64,000 bases of DNA from the NCBI GenBank assembly GCA_029215795.1, contig JARDYH010000001.1, positions 307,983,154 to 308,047,153 of the forward strand, written 5' to 3'. The notes beneath the pieces are model-generated. The model did no database searches and was not told where the DNA came from. It saw nothing but the letters and a program-made list of their open reading frames with translations. Below are positions 11,295-24,700 of the stretch, in pieces. Origin of the DNA: Anniella stebbinsi. Its lineage: Eukaryota > Chordata > Lepidosauria > Squamata > Anniellidae. How positions within the stretch are numbered: the stretch's first letter is position 1; the number at the start of each line of letters is the position of its first letter. Made by a program: the position numbers and the translations under genes.

Positions 11295-12759
11295 CTGAGA
11301 ACATGAGAGACTACTGTTAGCTCAGAAGCAAATCACACCAAGTACAGTGGGACGTACTTCTTGGTTAAGTCTGTATAGGATTACAACTTAATCATCTAAA
11401 TCTGAAGGTGAAAAAGAGAGCTGCCACACTTCTTGAACATTGCTTTATCAATAATTCATTTATGATTTATAGATGATATTTGTTATTTGGCAGCCCCTTC
11501 CCAATATACAACTAGATTAACCAGAGGTAAGGAGTATTTCCCAGACTTATTGGGGGGGGGGGGGGTTACAAGCTACAAATGACAAACACTAGGTAAGTAG
11601 GCCTGATTCAACTGCTGCCTTCTCCCTCCACCAATTACTCCTTCCTATCTTCTCAAAGCCAGAAGATAGTGGAGCCTGGGCAAGGAATAGGGTCTGCTTA
11701 GACTCCATAAGCATACAATCAGCTGCTCTCTCACTCTCTTGTGTGGGATCTCTATCTTTTCATCACCTCATCTGCTTCAATATTGCACAGGGTCCATATT
11801 CTGCATGCTCGCCTGTCACCCCATGGCTTTCAGTCAACTGATCCAGTAGATTTAGTCTAACTCGTTGTCTATTCATCTTCCTTCTTACACCTCCTCCTTC
11901 TTACTGCCTTCAGTTCACAGCTATACTCTTCGCTCTGCTCTCCCAATAAAATATCATTTCTTCTAGCTCACCCCCTCTTTTCAATATCTCCATTTGTGTT
12001 CTTGTATGACTGAACACCTCAAAGGGAATGGGGTGCGTGGGTGTGGATGCAGAAAGAGATGGCTAATTTTGTCCATTAAATTCATCCTCTCCCATTTCTT
12101 GTCTTTTTCCTCTGCTTTTCCTCTCTCCACTGGGGTCTATCAGGAATTAGATCTTGATTCTCTACATATGCTTTCCCCTAATGACATCGTGAAGTCCCAC
12201 AGCTTTCAGTACCAGCTATATGCCGATGATATGAACACAGAGCTCTACTTTTCTTCCTCCATCCAAAACCACATCTCAACTGCCTGTCTGATCTTTTGCT
12301 TGGTTGTTTAGTCCAGGGATAGGAAGAAGGTAAATCGGGATCCACTGGTAGATTTCTGTGATGTGTAGTAGATCTGACTCCCAACTGTAACAGTAGCAAC
12401 AAAATGACTTTTTTCAACTAAATGACAATGCTGTAACGAAGGAAGCTTGGAATAACCAGAAGTGGACAGTTATATAAAAGGACTGTGAGTGCTGTTCCAT
12501 TCCATTACTGAAAATAAATTCCTTAGCTCAGAGGTACCCTTGTCCTTCCATTCTAGGTGTATATCTTTTTGCACTTGGCCCTGGTTGGTGGGTTTTGAGG
12601 TTCTAGTAAAAAAACAAAGTAGCGCTGACAAATCTACTTCTGCTGTCTGGGGGGATGCTGGGAGTTGTAGTCCAGCACATGTGGAGGGCAATTAAAACAT
12701 CTGGAGTTTCTGAAAGGCTCACACACATACACACAGGCTCAGTTACACTAGGTTATATA

Positions 12760-12792
<33 letters not shown>

Positions 12793-15700
12793 TGTAGTTG
12801 TTGCTAAGCTCTTCAACAATGACAAGTTCTTTGACAACAATGTCAGTCTCTTCCATGAGTTGAAATGAAACATCTACCTGAACCTTCTTCTTTCATGATT
12901 AGGAGAGAAAAAAAGAGAAGGCAAATGTTAATGTAGATTATTTGTTCTTTTCTGCAAAAGATCAACCCCAATGCAGGAATTTTGTATCTGTTTCTTCCAA
13001 CAGCAGTTCATCTTTAAACTTGTTGGATTTGACCAGCTGCCAGCACTAGACTGACACTGAGTGATCAAGGCAAGGAGCATCACTAGTAATTATTCTCTAA
13101 ATTTAAGTTCTTCCTTGAAACAAGCCAGAGTAGCCAGTTCCTCTAAGGCAATAGTGCAGAACTGTTTAGGGACGGGGGCCAGATTGCCCCCACCAGGCCC
13201 ACTGCAGGCCAGATGACATCAGGAGGCGTGACCCCGCCCTTTCTGATATCATCCCCTTTCCTTTTTTTTTCTTCATGCTGGAAGGAGATACAGAATTGTT
13301 CCTCCTCCCAGCATGGAGAAAAGGACCCAGGCCACCCCACATCACCACTGCTAGCTCCCACCTGAGATTGGAGACAGCAGCTTGATGAGAGGTAGCGGGA
13401 GTCACACACTCAGGGAAGCCTCTGCTCTCTCTGGTATGGCCAAGTCCTGCTGCCTCTCATCTCCACCAATATCTCTGATCTGGGATCAGTGATAACAGTG
13501 GGAGTTCTGCTGCTAGCCCACTCCAGCAGGGGAATCCTCACTGTTATCTCTGATTTCAGAGCTGTATGCCTTCAGAGGGGTTTCCTCCAGGGAGAGGGGC
13601 TTAGCACCTAAACCACTCTCCCTGGTGGAATCCAAGAGGTTGTGCAGGCCAGATTGGGGGGGCCCACAGGCCAGATATTCTACACCTGTGCTCTAAGGAA
13701 AGGCTCAACCACAGCAACTGAAGTTCAGCGCATGGTTCCTCATTTTTCCTGAATAAGATGAGATTCAAACGAAAGCTATCCTAAATAGTTTAAACAAACC
13801 AAATACAGTATAAGAAACTTGGCCCTCTTTTATATGGAGAATTTAAAATTTCAATATAACTTTTCTTCCAGGAATCCATTTCAGCAGACTAGCTGGATTT
13901 GGTGGTACCACATAGATGACAGCTTCAAAATTAGGCACAGCAGCCTGGAGATATTGCTCTTTCAGTAGCAAATTAAGTCGACAGAAGCTAATATATCCTT
14001 TGTGAAGAATTACAGTATAAAAGAGAGGGGGAAAACTACCCAAACGACACCACATCTATATGTTTTTTAAAAAGCCATACAGCCAGGGCCAAAGCATACT
14101 TGAAAGTGGTAGATCCTTATGTTTAAATACAGATCTCCCCAAACATGTACAAAACAAGGGGTCTCTGATTTTAACAGTAAATGAGGCCTGCAGGTGAGTA
14201 GTGCTGAACCCCACCATCACCATCTGCTTACTCCTCCACAGCCTCTATCTCCAGGCACTTTCTCCTAGGCAAGCGTGCTTGAAGTACCTCAACTTAGCTG
14301 AAAAAGACCATGGGGACAGATTGCAGGAAACTAAGCAGGAGACAGACAGAGAGCTCGCCATCCTTTATCCATGATTCCCTTTTGGTGTTAAAAATGAATG
14401 TCCCAGCTGTGTTTTCTACACAATCAGAGAAGAACTGTGCTTAATCAAATGAATCTGTCTCCATCATGTCAAGCTTGGCCCTCTTTGTTCAGACAGGATA
14501 GTTCCCACCAACTGTATCTGAGGAATCATTAGCTACTAGTCACGATGGTTGTATACTTTTTTTAGGAACAGAAGCAGCATGCCTCTAAATACCAGTTGCT
14601 GGGGAACAACAGCAGGGACCTTCATGTCCTCCTTGTGGGCTTCCCACAAGTATCTAGTTAGTCACAGAGGGAGACAGGTTGCTGGACTTGATAAGCCTTA
14701 AGTTTGATCCAGCAGGGCTCTTTATGTTTTTGCCTAATGGACATTTCTTCACGTTAAGAAAAGAAATTGTTCAGATTCTATTTGACTATGACTGTCAGGC
14801 AGCCAGGCAAAGTCAAGATCTGAGTGACAGAGGTTTTCAGTAACAAGTTATGCAGCAAGCACATTTGAGGGTTGTAAAGAGACAGAGGATAGAACTAGTC
14901 AAATATGGACAGGCATAAATTGAGTGCTGTATAGCCTAACATTCAAGAACATCAATATCTCTAAGATATAGTACAAACAAATACTGGAATCTCCTAGGTA
15001 ATACACCAGGTTTCCAAAATAAGCTGATTGTCCTTGTACAGGTGACAACACACATTAATGACTTTTTGTTCTCATAATCCTTCTTTACATAAATGCAATG
15101 GAGGACCAAACTTGCTGTCAGTATTGAGCATTTCCAAGGGGCCCTTTGTCCTGTAAACCCTTTGTCTAATTGTAAGCTGGCTCCTAGGACAACTTTTAAG
15201 AACCTCCCCTTGGGGGGAGGGGGGGGTTGGCTAGAAAGAACAGACTCCTAAGCATTTTTGTCTCAAACTCCAGAAATAATTGTCAGCAATGTTGTTTGTC
15301 AATTCCCTTAGCACCCTGTGCTATCTTTCACACGGTCCATTTTTCACTCCTTTACTTGATTCCATCTATAGCTACATTTAAAAAAAAACTCATGATCTCC
15401 ACACACAAAAAGGTCATCCTTGCCTTCATTTTCTTTGAAAAGAGCTTATATCAACCACACAGCAGTTTATATCAACCACTTTAGACATAATAGATTTCAT
15501 CTTTCCCATGTATTGATCAGCCTATTTTTCCTGCAGGATCCCCTCCAATACCCCACCTACCAATTCATTTGTACAAAACTGTTTTCATTGCTCAGACCTC
15601 CCTTCAGCAACATTAATTTTTTCTTCACTGAGCCATCTATTCTCCTTTTCCTGCCTTACTTGCCTACACCTGCATAAAGTGTGTGTGTGTGTCTGTCTGC

Positions 15701-18700
15701 CTATCCAATACTTACCTTTTCCAAACTATTGTTCTCTTTATTCTTGGAGGATTTGTGTTCTTCAAAAGGACCTTAATTACAGCATCTATAGATTCTCCTG
15801 TATTAACACTTCCTCTCATTACTTTATTATTTCTTAATTTTTCAGAAGTTGCTTTCTGCAAATCCCTCTCGCTGTACTCTGAATTCCCATGTCTTACTCA
15901 AATCCAAATAAACAACCACCAACACTTTTCCTTGATGCTTCCATCATTCAATCCCTTCCCATTAGTAAAGCAACAGATCCAAGATGGATTTTCTTCCAAG
16001 TTATGTTATGTTACTGATCGAAGTGATCTTTCACATTGGCTAGGAAGCTCAATCAGTCTATTTAGCTCTGTAGCTACCTGTCCTCTTGTCACTTGTACTA
16101 TCCAGAGTAGACACTGCACAGCCATGGCCGCAAGATTCACAAATGTGCATAAACATTAAAGACTATTCCTACATAATAGCTCCTTATGCTCAATTCCCAA
16201 TTATTTTTATTTTAACACTGACATAGGTGGTGTTCATAGAGTATCTATAAGTAAAAAAGGCAGTTCTCTGCCAAGTTGATTTTATAATCTAATCTTTTTT
16301 ACGCAGTGTAGGAGATAAAAGGAAAGGGAAAAGCAAAGGTAACAAGAAAGGAATGTGAACAAATGCTATTACATGTACTTAGCTTTTATTTCATATGGGA
16401 TTAAGACAAAGAGATTAGGCCAAAGGTTTCATGAAAAATAAGAGTTTTGAAGGGGGAGCTGATGTACCACATAGGTTTCTGGAAGGGAACTCTAGGAATT
16501 GAGGAATAAATATGAAAATCAACAAGTGGAAATTATTCCTTTGTATTCTCTTCTTCTATATACATATACTTTTTGTTTAAATGAACCATAATGTAAAAGG
16601 AATAGTCAGAGGCTGAAGACAACCAGAAGGCATGCCACCTATTCGACTTATGTTGTGGTACATAAGAGTACGCAATCATTGGACTGAATTCTGTTCTTAC
16701 CTAGCTGGATCAGGATAGATTGGATGCTCCCGGGATCCTGCCCCATCATAACGGGATAGTGAAATAAGCGAAGATTCCAACAGCCTCCTAGAGGAAAAAA
16801 CAAAAATTGTAACTGGAAACATTAAGCCACTAGAACCCCATACGTACAGCTTTTTTGCTTCTTCCAAATCAAACTTTGGAGCAATCTAAATATCGCTATT
16901 TATTGTTGATTGTTTATTTTTGGAAAATAATTTAATTGTTCTTTCATTCTGGTACATAAGTCACATAATAAGTCATACATTTACAATCAAATACAGTTTC
17001 AATTTCCACCTAGTTTAAATATTGATATCCATTAACTTGGGTAATACACTTTTGTTTCATTATTCCCCACTCTTAAAGCCTGGATCACCTGTTTACAGGC
17101 AATGTTTTCTTTCAAACAGGTTCAGAAGGGAACCTCCTTTCCTTAGTCCTATGCTCTCCATAGCTCTGTATATGCCAACAGAGGCATTCTCCCATGTTCT
17201 GCTTTATTTACATTTTCAATTAATTTCCTCCATACCCCTTCAAACTTGTCACCATCTAATTGCCCTCGCGCAATCCTTAACGTTTGAGTTAATTTCTCTA
17301 AGAGAGCAATCTGCCAAACTCTCTGATACCAGTTTTCAATATTAAGCCCTTTACAGACTTTCCAATCCTTGACTATCAACCATCTTGCCACTAACAATAG
17401 ATAACTCACTAATTCTTTACTTAGCAGGTTGATATTGTTTGTAGTCATTCTAAGCATGGCAATTTCAATTTCTGTTAAAAACCATGGCCCAATTTCTCTT
17501 TCATGGCATGTTATCAAGAAAATAAGGCTAAAAATTGGAACCATTGTGATCTAATTTTCACATGAAATCACCCCACAAGGCACACCAGTTTCAGCCTGGA
17601 GCTAAAGCAGATGATATCCATTTCCCAGATACTCCTCCCTCCCAAGGGTACTTTAGATGCTAAAATTTCCTGCGCCTAATTTTTACAAAAGTTTGAATAC
17701 AGGCTTGACATATCTAAAGAATGTGTGGACTTCAATGTCCACAGATCACCAACGTGGTTAATGAGCAGTCAAGGAAGCTATTCAAGAAAAGAAAGCTTTC
17801 TTCAGAAAACAGACGTTAGACTCACATTAGGAAAACACACACACAACAAACACACACCTCTGCACACACACAAAAATCCAAGTAGACAATAGGGGATGCA
17901 AAACAGATTTTGAAGTGTATATTGTTAATAGCTTTAAGACCAACAATATCTTTAAAATATATCAGAAATAAGAAAGTAGCTAGGTGTCAAGATAAGGCCC
18001 AGGCTCCCTGGTTTGGCCTCAGAGTCTGAATCAGGGGGACGGAATATGTCAGTTACTTTACCATAAGGTTAACACCCTTTAAAACTTTTCAAGCATCCGA
18101 ATCAGTTGTGATAGACCATTAGGAAACAGAATTCTTGTCTTTATATTTATTTTTAATTATTAAGCTGAAACTAGTTGACTCAGAAAATCAGGACTCTTCC
18201 CCCTCCCAACCCCAGAAAAGAATCCCACTGTCTACATAAAAGGAATTTGGGGGGGGGGGGGGGAGAAAACCTGTCTCACCCGTTTCCAATCTCTTTTTGG
18301 TTCCTTAAAAAGATTTGCCTGCCAGCTTTGTACCAACTTCCTGTGCTCCATCCCTTTTCAAAAGCTTTAGCCAGGATTTTCATTCTGTTTTTCACCAAGT
18401 TTTAATGGGTCTAGGGAGATAGTTGGTGAACCTATTGTCTTCTCCTTCTTTGCCTTTTTGGTGAGTGCTCTTATTCTCAAAAGTTGAACAAGAAGGGAAT
18501 GAACAGCATTCTTCCTGGCTGTTCGCGGCACAGTGCAAAATCCAGGACCAAAAGACACACTCCCTTTTCCTCACTCCTGAGAATAAATGTGCTCACTCAA
18601 AGAGCATTTAACTTCTCTAAAATCTAAAAATTGCAGTGCCAAATCTCTTCTAGGCCTTTCTGTTCTGAAACCCCTCTCGTCAGGAACATTCTCTCCTCTA

Positions 18701-21700
18701 TGCTTTCAGACACTGTTTTCCCCATTTTAATTATCTCCCTTTTCCATCGCAATGTTTGCTCTCTAGGCACCTAAAACCCTGCTGAAATGCCACTGAGATT
18801 CCTCTTCTCTTCTCACATTCACAACGAATACTCCATTCTTTCCCCTTATTGCCGCCGTTTCTGGTTCTGTCCCTTTTTGCTGCCAGGCACACATGCATGC
18901 ACTGCCTACTGCACTCATGCTAGTCAATTTCACATACACATTAGCTTTCTATGTATTTTTTTTGTACCTACTGAATTGTTAGTTTCATGATTGATTTTAA
19001 TCTCATCAGTGTGTATTGTCATTTAACATTGTTGGATAGCTGCTTCATTTAACATCTTTTTGAAGATGTGATATTAGTTCTGTTTAACAAACAAAATTGC
19101 TTTCGAAGTCTGTGGCTAGTCTTATACTCCTTAACTTTAAGGTGGCCATGTGAAAACATTCCCTATACTAGCGTTTCTCAAACTGTGGAGTGGACCTACT
19201 TTCAAGTAGGCCTCAGTGCTTCAGGCTTCCCCATGCCTCTTTGCTTGACCACTGTGTACTACGGCCACACAGCACAGGCAGGTGCAGCTGTGGAAGTTGG
19301 TTAGAAACATCGAGATTCTGCTGTTGTTTGGGGACCAATCTCCAGGTTGCGTGAGACAGAAAGTAACCTAAATCATCTCTGCCACAGTGTCCCTTAGTAG
19401 CAATTTTAGCACAGTACAAATCACATAAAGGGAACAAGAGCTGGCATAGTATATTGGCCAAGAGTATGAGCTGAAAGTCCCTACTTCAAGTTTTGCCTCA
19501 ACCACAAACTGATTTATTTTCCGGCGTATAAGACGACCAGGCGTATAAGACGGCCCCCAACTTTTCCAGTTAAAATATAGAGTTTGGGATATACTCGCCA
19601 TATAAGACTACCCCTCTTCCAATGCACACCAAATAAAAAATTTAAAAAATCAGCATATGGTAATTTTAATTCAAATGCTTATGACATGCAGGTACTTAGC
19701 AGGAAAACTGTCATTTATAAACATAAGGCCAAGTGAGTTGTCAACCCTCTCTGGAAACATGTGTATAATGTAACTTAGGGAGGGCAATAAAAGTTTTCTT
19801 GTTGTTTTCCCCTCAACAGAGGCATATAGATCAACCACTTCAAATGTTAAGCAAATCCTACAGGATTTAATGTGCGAAAATTAGGGCTGGCACTCAGTTA
19901 AAGAAATCTTAGTTGATTAACTGCTTGGGTTTCAAGTTGGCTAATCTATTGGTTAAATTTTCATCAATGTATGTATGGGTAAAAGCAATTATTTTGAAGC
20001 AACTTTGTTTTCAGTTGATGAACACTTATCATAGCAGGAACCAACTTAGAAAAAGCATTTTCTCCTGTGGAACTTGCAGATTGTATGAGTACTCGTATTA
20101 AAGAAAATAAATTTTCAAAAAATCTGCCCAAGTAATCAAGGGACACCCTTTTTTTTAATTGATCAGCGGTCCCATCCTATGTATATTTACTCAAAAGCAA
20201 GTATCACTGTGTCCAACAGGGCTTACTCTCAGGTGTGTACAGGATTACTCCCTACCAGGGTTTTCCTGTTTTTTAATTGATTTAATGTTGCATTACGGGG
20301 CAGGAAATCTCACATTTCCGTATCCTGCAGTGTGTACGCCAAGACTGAGCAGTTTCATGGGTATGCAGCAAAACAGATATGTGATGACCTACATTAATTC
20401 CCATGTAGAAGCACTTTCTGCATTAGAACTTCCAGAGGGGAAGCCTTAACCTGTTGCAGCAAAACTAAAAAGGGTCTTCTGGCACCTTCAGAGGAACAGT
20501 TTAATTAGGGCAGGTTTACTGCCCTGGAGTCTTCACAATGCGACAAGCACCCTTGTTGTTGGGTTCTGTGCAAGGTTTCCGAAGGGGGGGGGGGGATTAT
20601 GCAACGTCAGAAGCCGTCTTCAGCCACCTCCTGTATCAGGGGCTCGCGGCCGAGATCTTAAAAGACGGGAATGAGACGAGCCCGACTTCTCCAGATTTGC
20701 AAGGAAATCGAGCCGCCTCTGCCTGCAACCCCCCCCCCCCAAAAAACTTGGGCCAAGGCTTCCTCATCGCCGATTGCACCTTGGCTGACTCCGCCTTGCT
20801 TTCTGCCTAACAAAAAGTTTGAAAAGCCACAGTTTCCTTCCCCCCCCTCCCCACCCGTCTCTGCCCATCGGGGAGGGGGGAGGGAGTTCAAACTGAGTGG
20901 GAAAAGGTGCCTGAAAAGGAGCATTGTGCGCGAAGCCCGGGCCAGAAGGAGCGGGAGCGCCCTCGCTCGGCCTGCCCACGAAAGGAGCTTATGCGCCGAC
21001 CTGCTCCCGCTGCACTCAACCGGGAACGGCGAGGCGGCCCCTCCCGCCTGCCTGATGCTGCCAGCGATTTCCATAATCATGGCTTCTGGCTCTGCGGAGG
21101 AGCCCGCCGCGCAAACTTTCCCGGGTGCGCTCGGGCGAAGGGGAGCCTGGTGATGAGGCGAGCAGGTACGGCACGGTGGCTCTTCCAAGGGGGGGGGGGA
21201 CGGGCTGAGGCTGGGATTGGCCGCAGCCGAGTTTGCGAACCGCAGCGGTGCCTGGAGCGCTTGCCCGGAGCTCTTTCCCGCGCCCCGTCCCCGCGTGCAC
21301 TTTGCAACAAGGATTAAGCCCGTTCGTCGAGCAAGAAGGACGCGAAAGCAAGTCCGCCAAGGCATCCGGCAGCTGCCTTGGCTCTGGGGCTGGCGTGACG
21401 CCCGGGAAGGGGCACCTGGGGGCGATCCGGCTCTAGCGGCCCCGTTGGCTTACTCCGTGCCCGATCCCCTTTGGGGCCAGCGGCCGCAAGCGCCGCGGCG
21501 AGCTCGGGTAAGGGCTCCCCTCCGCGCGCCCCCTCCTTACCTTTCCGGGACGCCCGCTCCCGTCCGGCGCCGGCGGCTACTGCCAGCGGGCTTCGCGGCC
21601 TGCTCTAGAGTAGCGCGCCGGGTGATGACATCACCCAGCGCGCCACTCTGGAGCAGGCCGCGAAGCCCGCTGGTAGTAGCCGCCGGCACCAGACGGGAGC

Positions 21701-24700
21701 GGGCGTCCCGGAAAGGTAAGGGCCCCCCCCTCCCCTCCACGCGCCCCCCCCTCCCCTCCGCGCGCCCCCCCTCCCCTCCGCGCGCCCCCCCTCCCCTCCG
21801 CGCGCCCCCTCCTTACCTTTCCGGGACGCCCGCTCCCGTCCGGCGCCGGCGGCTACTGCAGCCCCCCTCCATCCGTCCTATACCCGGCGTATAAGACGAC
21901 CCCCGACTTTAGAGACGATTTTCCAGGATTAAAAAGTCGTTTTATACGCCGGAAAATACGGTAGTAGCCTTAGGTAAGCCACTATTCCCATCTCTGCTGC
22001 CTACTTCCCCAACATCATCTGCAATTTGAGCCTAGTGCTGGCCTACCTTACGGAGAAATGGTAAATATTACTGAGATAATGTAGGTACAGCACTTCAACC
22101 ACTTGAAAATAACTAGGTAAAATACTTATAATCAATACAGCACATCAGTCTTACAGAAACTGACAAATGTGGGGCACAGGAAACAATGTGGTCAAGCTAT
22201 CAAGTGAACCAAAGGATCAATACACACAGCAATCTACCATCCTCAAACATCTGTGTGTAGAATGGACTAGCGACTATGTATTATTGGATACATTCAAGCA
22301 TAGAGGGACAAATAGTAATGCTGAAGCATGATAAAAGAATTGGGAAAGTTAGGAGAAGTGCAGTTCAAGGAGGCTCGCTGTTGCATTATTACTCAATTTT
22401 GAATAACTAACTGCAACATTCAGAGCACAGGTTATTACCAACCAGTCATGTTCAATCCACTTTCCTAGCTTAAAAGGGAAAGTCTCTGGGATGCTTGGCC
22501 TCTGCATAGCTTCTTAGCCCAGCACCCCATTATTATGCAGCTACAAAGTGAATGCCCCTGAAAGAGTTCCCACCAGATAAATTCCAATGAACATTCCACC
22601 GAAGATACATTTTTCAACAATCTCCGAGATGCAGCCTATTATTTATTTAGATTTATAACTCAACTTATCCTCGAAGGCTCTAAGCGGGCAACATTTATAA
22701 AACACCATCATTAAAAATGAATGCAAACATACTACTAAAATAAACCTGCACTTATCCTTGGCCACTGAGGGCCCATTTATACAATCAGCAGAATCCAATC
22801 ATAAAGTGTTCCTGGATGCTTCCAAGCATGGGGTGGGTGCATATTTAAATGCTTTCTTTCCCCCCACCTCTGCAAATCCCTGCAGATACAAAAATATCAT
22901 GCCAGAGAAGACTAGGCTGAATCCTTCTCCTTGATATACAAAATTTTATATGTGCAAAGACTTTTTCCCCCTCCATGAGGATGTAGCTTGCCAACATGAA
23001 ATTCCTGAGGTGGAAGTCCTCAATTCAGAAAAGGCTTTAATAATTACGACAGCATTAATATAGCGCTTTACCATGTTCAAAGAGTCACAGAATTGGGGAG
23101 CAAAACTTTTACGAGAAGACTTGACAGATGCCAGCCAAGCCCGTCTCTCCCCTGCACTCAGGAAGGAAAACCTCAGTGCATTTCTGATATTTTCTCTAAT
23201 CAGCCTGAAGAGAGGCTGCCAAATTGATTTTAAACCTCTGCAGTGTTACTTCTGTGAAGAGCCATGTCAAAATATCAAGAGACATAAAAACATGTTCTGG
23301 ACATCAGACACATTAACGCAAAAGAGAACCGAGGGTCCAACAAGGAGAGAACGACGTTGCAGGTTTCAGAGAGACAAAAGTGCCATATAGCGCTCCAGGG
23401 GATTATCAGTGAACGTCTGTGCCTGAAACGCCCACATTTCATGAGTTAAAATAAACTTGTTCAGGGCCAAAGCCATTGAGGGTCAAGCTGCACTGAAGAG
23501 CACATCCTAACAGCTTGATTAATGGGTTCAATAATGCAGATGTTTCTACAATCAAATATTTTGTGACCTGCAACACTAATAGAGACATTAAAGGTCTTCT
23601 AAGCACCCAAGTCTTGCTTTAAGGCAGCTTACACTTTGTATTCTTTAGACTTAAACTACAAGTCTAAAACCAACAGAAATGCTGATGTGACAAACAAGTC
23701 ACTTTTGGGACTAGGCTGAGTTCCAGGAATCTGCAAGCAGACGGCAACACCAATTTTAACAAGCTCTAAAGCTCAAATTCAGAGAATCAGAGAACTGGAA
23801 GCGACCTCGGAGACCATCTAGTCCAACCCCTTGCTCAATGCAGGCTCTGCACTGCAGGATGCAGCTGCAACATCCCTGACTGATGGCCATTCTTTACCCA
23901 ACCCAACATATTTCACCAGAGCTGTCAAGCAAATGGCTGGGGGCAGGGAGCCTCTCCAGGCCTTTTGTGGGTTCCAGTGCAGCCAACATTCATATTTAAC
24001 TCCAGCAAAGAAGAAAGGGTGTGCAAAAGGGTGGCAATCTTTGCTCAGTGGACAAGTAGACAGATTACGGGCATTTAGGCTAACAAGTCATGGAAGTGCT
24101 GTGATCAGAAAAGATTCTGGAGAGCAAACAGTAGCGCATGGGAGCTGAGGGACGCTCAGGTCTGGGAGAAAGGAGCTGCAATCGGGGGCAGTGCCACTGC
24201 AAGGATTTTGGATTGGGCGGTGTGGAGTATTTTTATGAGCTAACAATTAGGCCTACCTACTGGCTCCTTTCCCCACATCAAAATCAGTACTGGGGGAGGG
24301 GATTGTGGGTATAGACCCTCTGGATTAAACACACTTGAACAAAAAGGGGGCCAGTGCTAAATTTTACTTTAGAAAAATGTGAGGGAGAAGAGATCATGCA
24401 AAGTCAGAGATGCATTCCATGACTGTGCAGGAATACAAAAGATAATGCAGGTTGTAGTAATGGATGCAGAATTGAACTGGAAATCAAAAAGAATAACACA
24501 AAACACAAGTTTCGATTCTTACGGTTATTAAGATATGTTTGAAAGTATATGGGCAATGTCTGCTGAAGCCTCAGAAGCCAGAGGAGCAGTTGAACAAGTT
24601 TTGTAGTGTTTGGGGGCAGAGTTCAGTGCACATCTCCTTTCCCTTCTCAAGGACAAGAAATTAAAATCACAACAAAATTAACCAGTAAGTAGAAAATGTG

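Larger units (their letters stand above)
11295..16700 (-). other. AMBRA1: AMBRA1 intron between coding exons 7 and 8
   Basis: This is a 5,406-bp intron with donor GTAAGA at 16700 and acceptor TTCTCAG before 11294. It holds an old L2 reverse transcriptase piece (12145-12310), a TG/CG microsatellite (about 12760-12798), a GGCCAGAT-bordered element (13150-13690) and a CR1 end (14528-14735). G runs lie near 11551-11565 and 15208-15226. I recognise nothing in 11570-12140, 13700-14520 or 14740-16700. A 158-codon open frame at 15683-16159 looks like chance. Confidence 0.9.
20640..21890. promoter_or_regulatory. CpG-rich block (CpG-island-like) inside the AMBRA1 intron
   Basis: Base composition switches abruptly from AT-rich to GC-rich with frequent CpG (for example GCGCGAAGCCCGGGC, CCGCGTGCACTTTG and GGCCAGCGGCCGCAAGCGCC). 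Several open frames up to 235 codons exist on both strands, but they look like by-products of GC content and match no family I know. It could act as an unmethylated island or internal promoter, or simply be GC-rich transposon DNA; the matching inverted termini on each side favour the latter. Homopolymer C/G tracts (20731-20740, 21190-21199) are included. Confidence 0.5.
19514..21961. mobile_element. Candidate 2.4-kb DNA element bounded by inverted CCGGCGTATAA termini
   Basis: The left terminus ATTTTCCGGCGTATAAGACG (19516 on) is mirrored at 21936-21961 by GTCGTTTTATACGCCGGAAA. Both subterminal regions repeat the motif (GCGTATAAGACGGCCCCC and TATAAGACTACC on the left; CGGCGTATAAGACGACCCCC on the right). 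The right end continues into ACGG/TA; the left reads TTT there. The interior holds ordinary AT-rich sequence (19630-20600) and the CpG block. It may be one large non-autonomous element or two terminal fragments with unrelated DNA between them. No transposase frame is recognised. Confidence 0.5.

Noticed and set aside
13843..14055. 70-codon frame (-) with a fairly protein-like ending ([20 protein letters not shown])
   Set aside because: No acceptor and donor pair was found that would fit it into AMBRA1, and no family was recognised. It may be a repeat fragment.
15683..16159. 158-codon open frame (+) with a hydrophobic start
   Set aside because: No domain, no upstream or downstream exon support, and ordinary intronic AT content. 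It begins in a TG repeat. A chance frame.
20658..21365. 235-codon open frame (-) in the CpG block
   Set aside because: Overlapping long frames exist on both strands because GC-rich DNA has few stops. The composition is low-complexity Pro/Arg/Ala and no domain is recognised.
21217..21894. 225-codon open frame (+) crossing the palindrome and minisatellite
   Set aside because: It reads straight through repeated arms and the minisatellite, giving repeated Pro/Arg words. It is not a gene.
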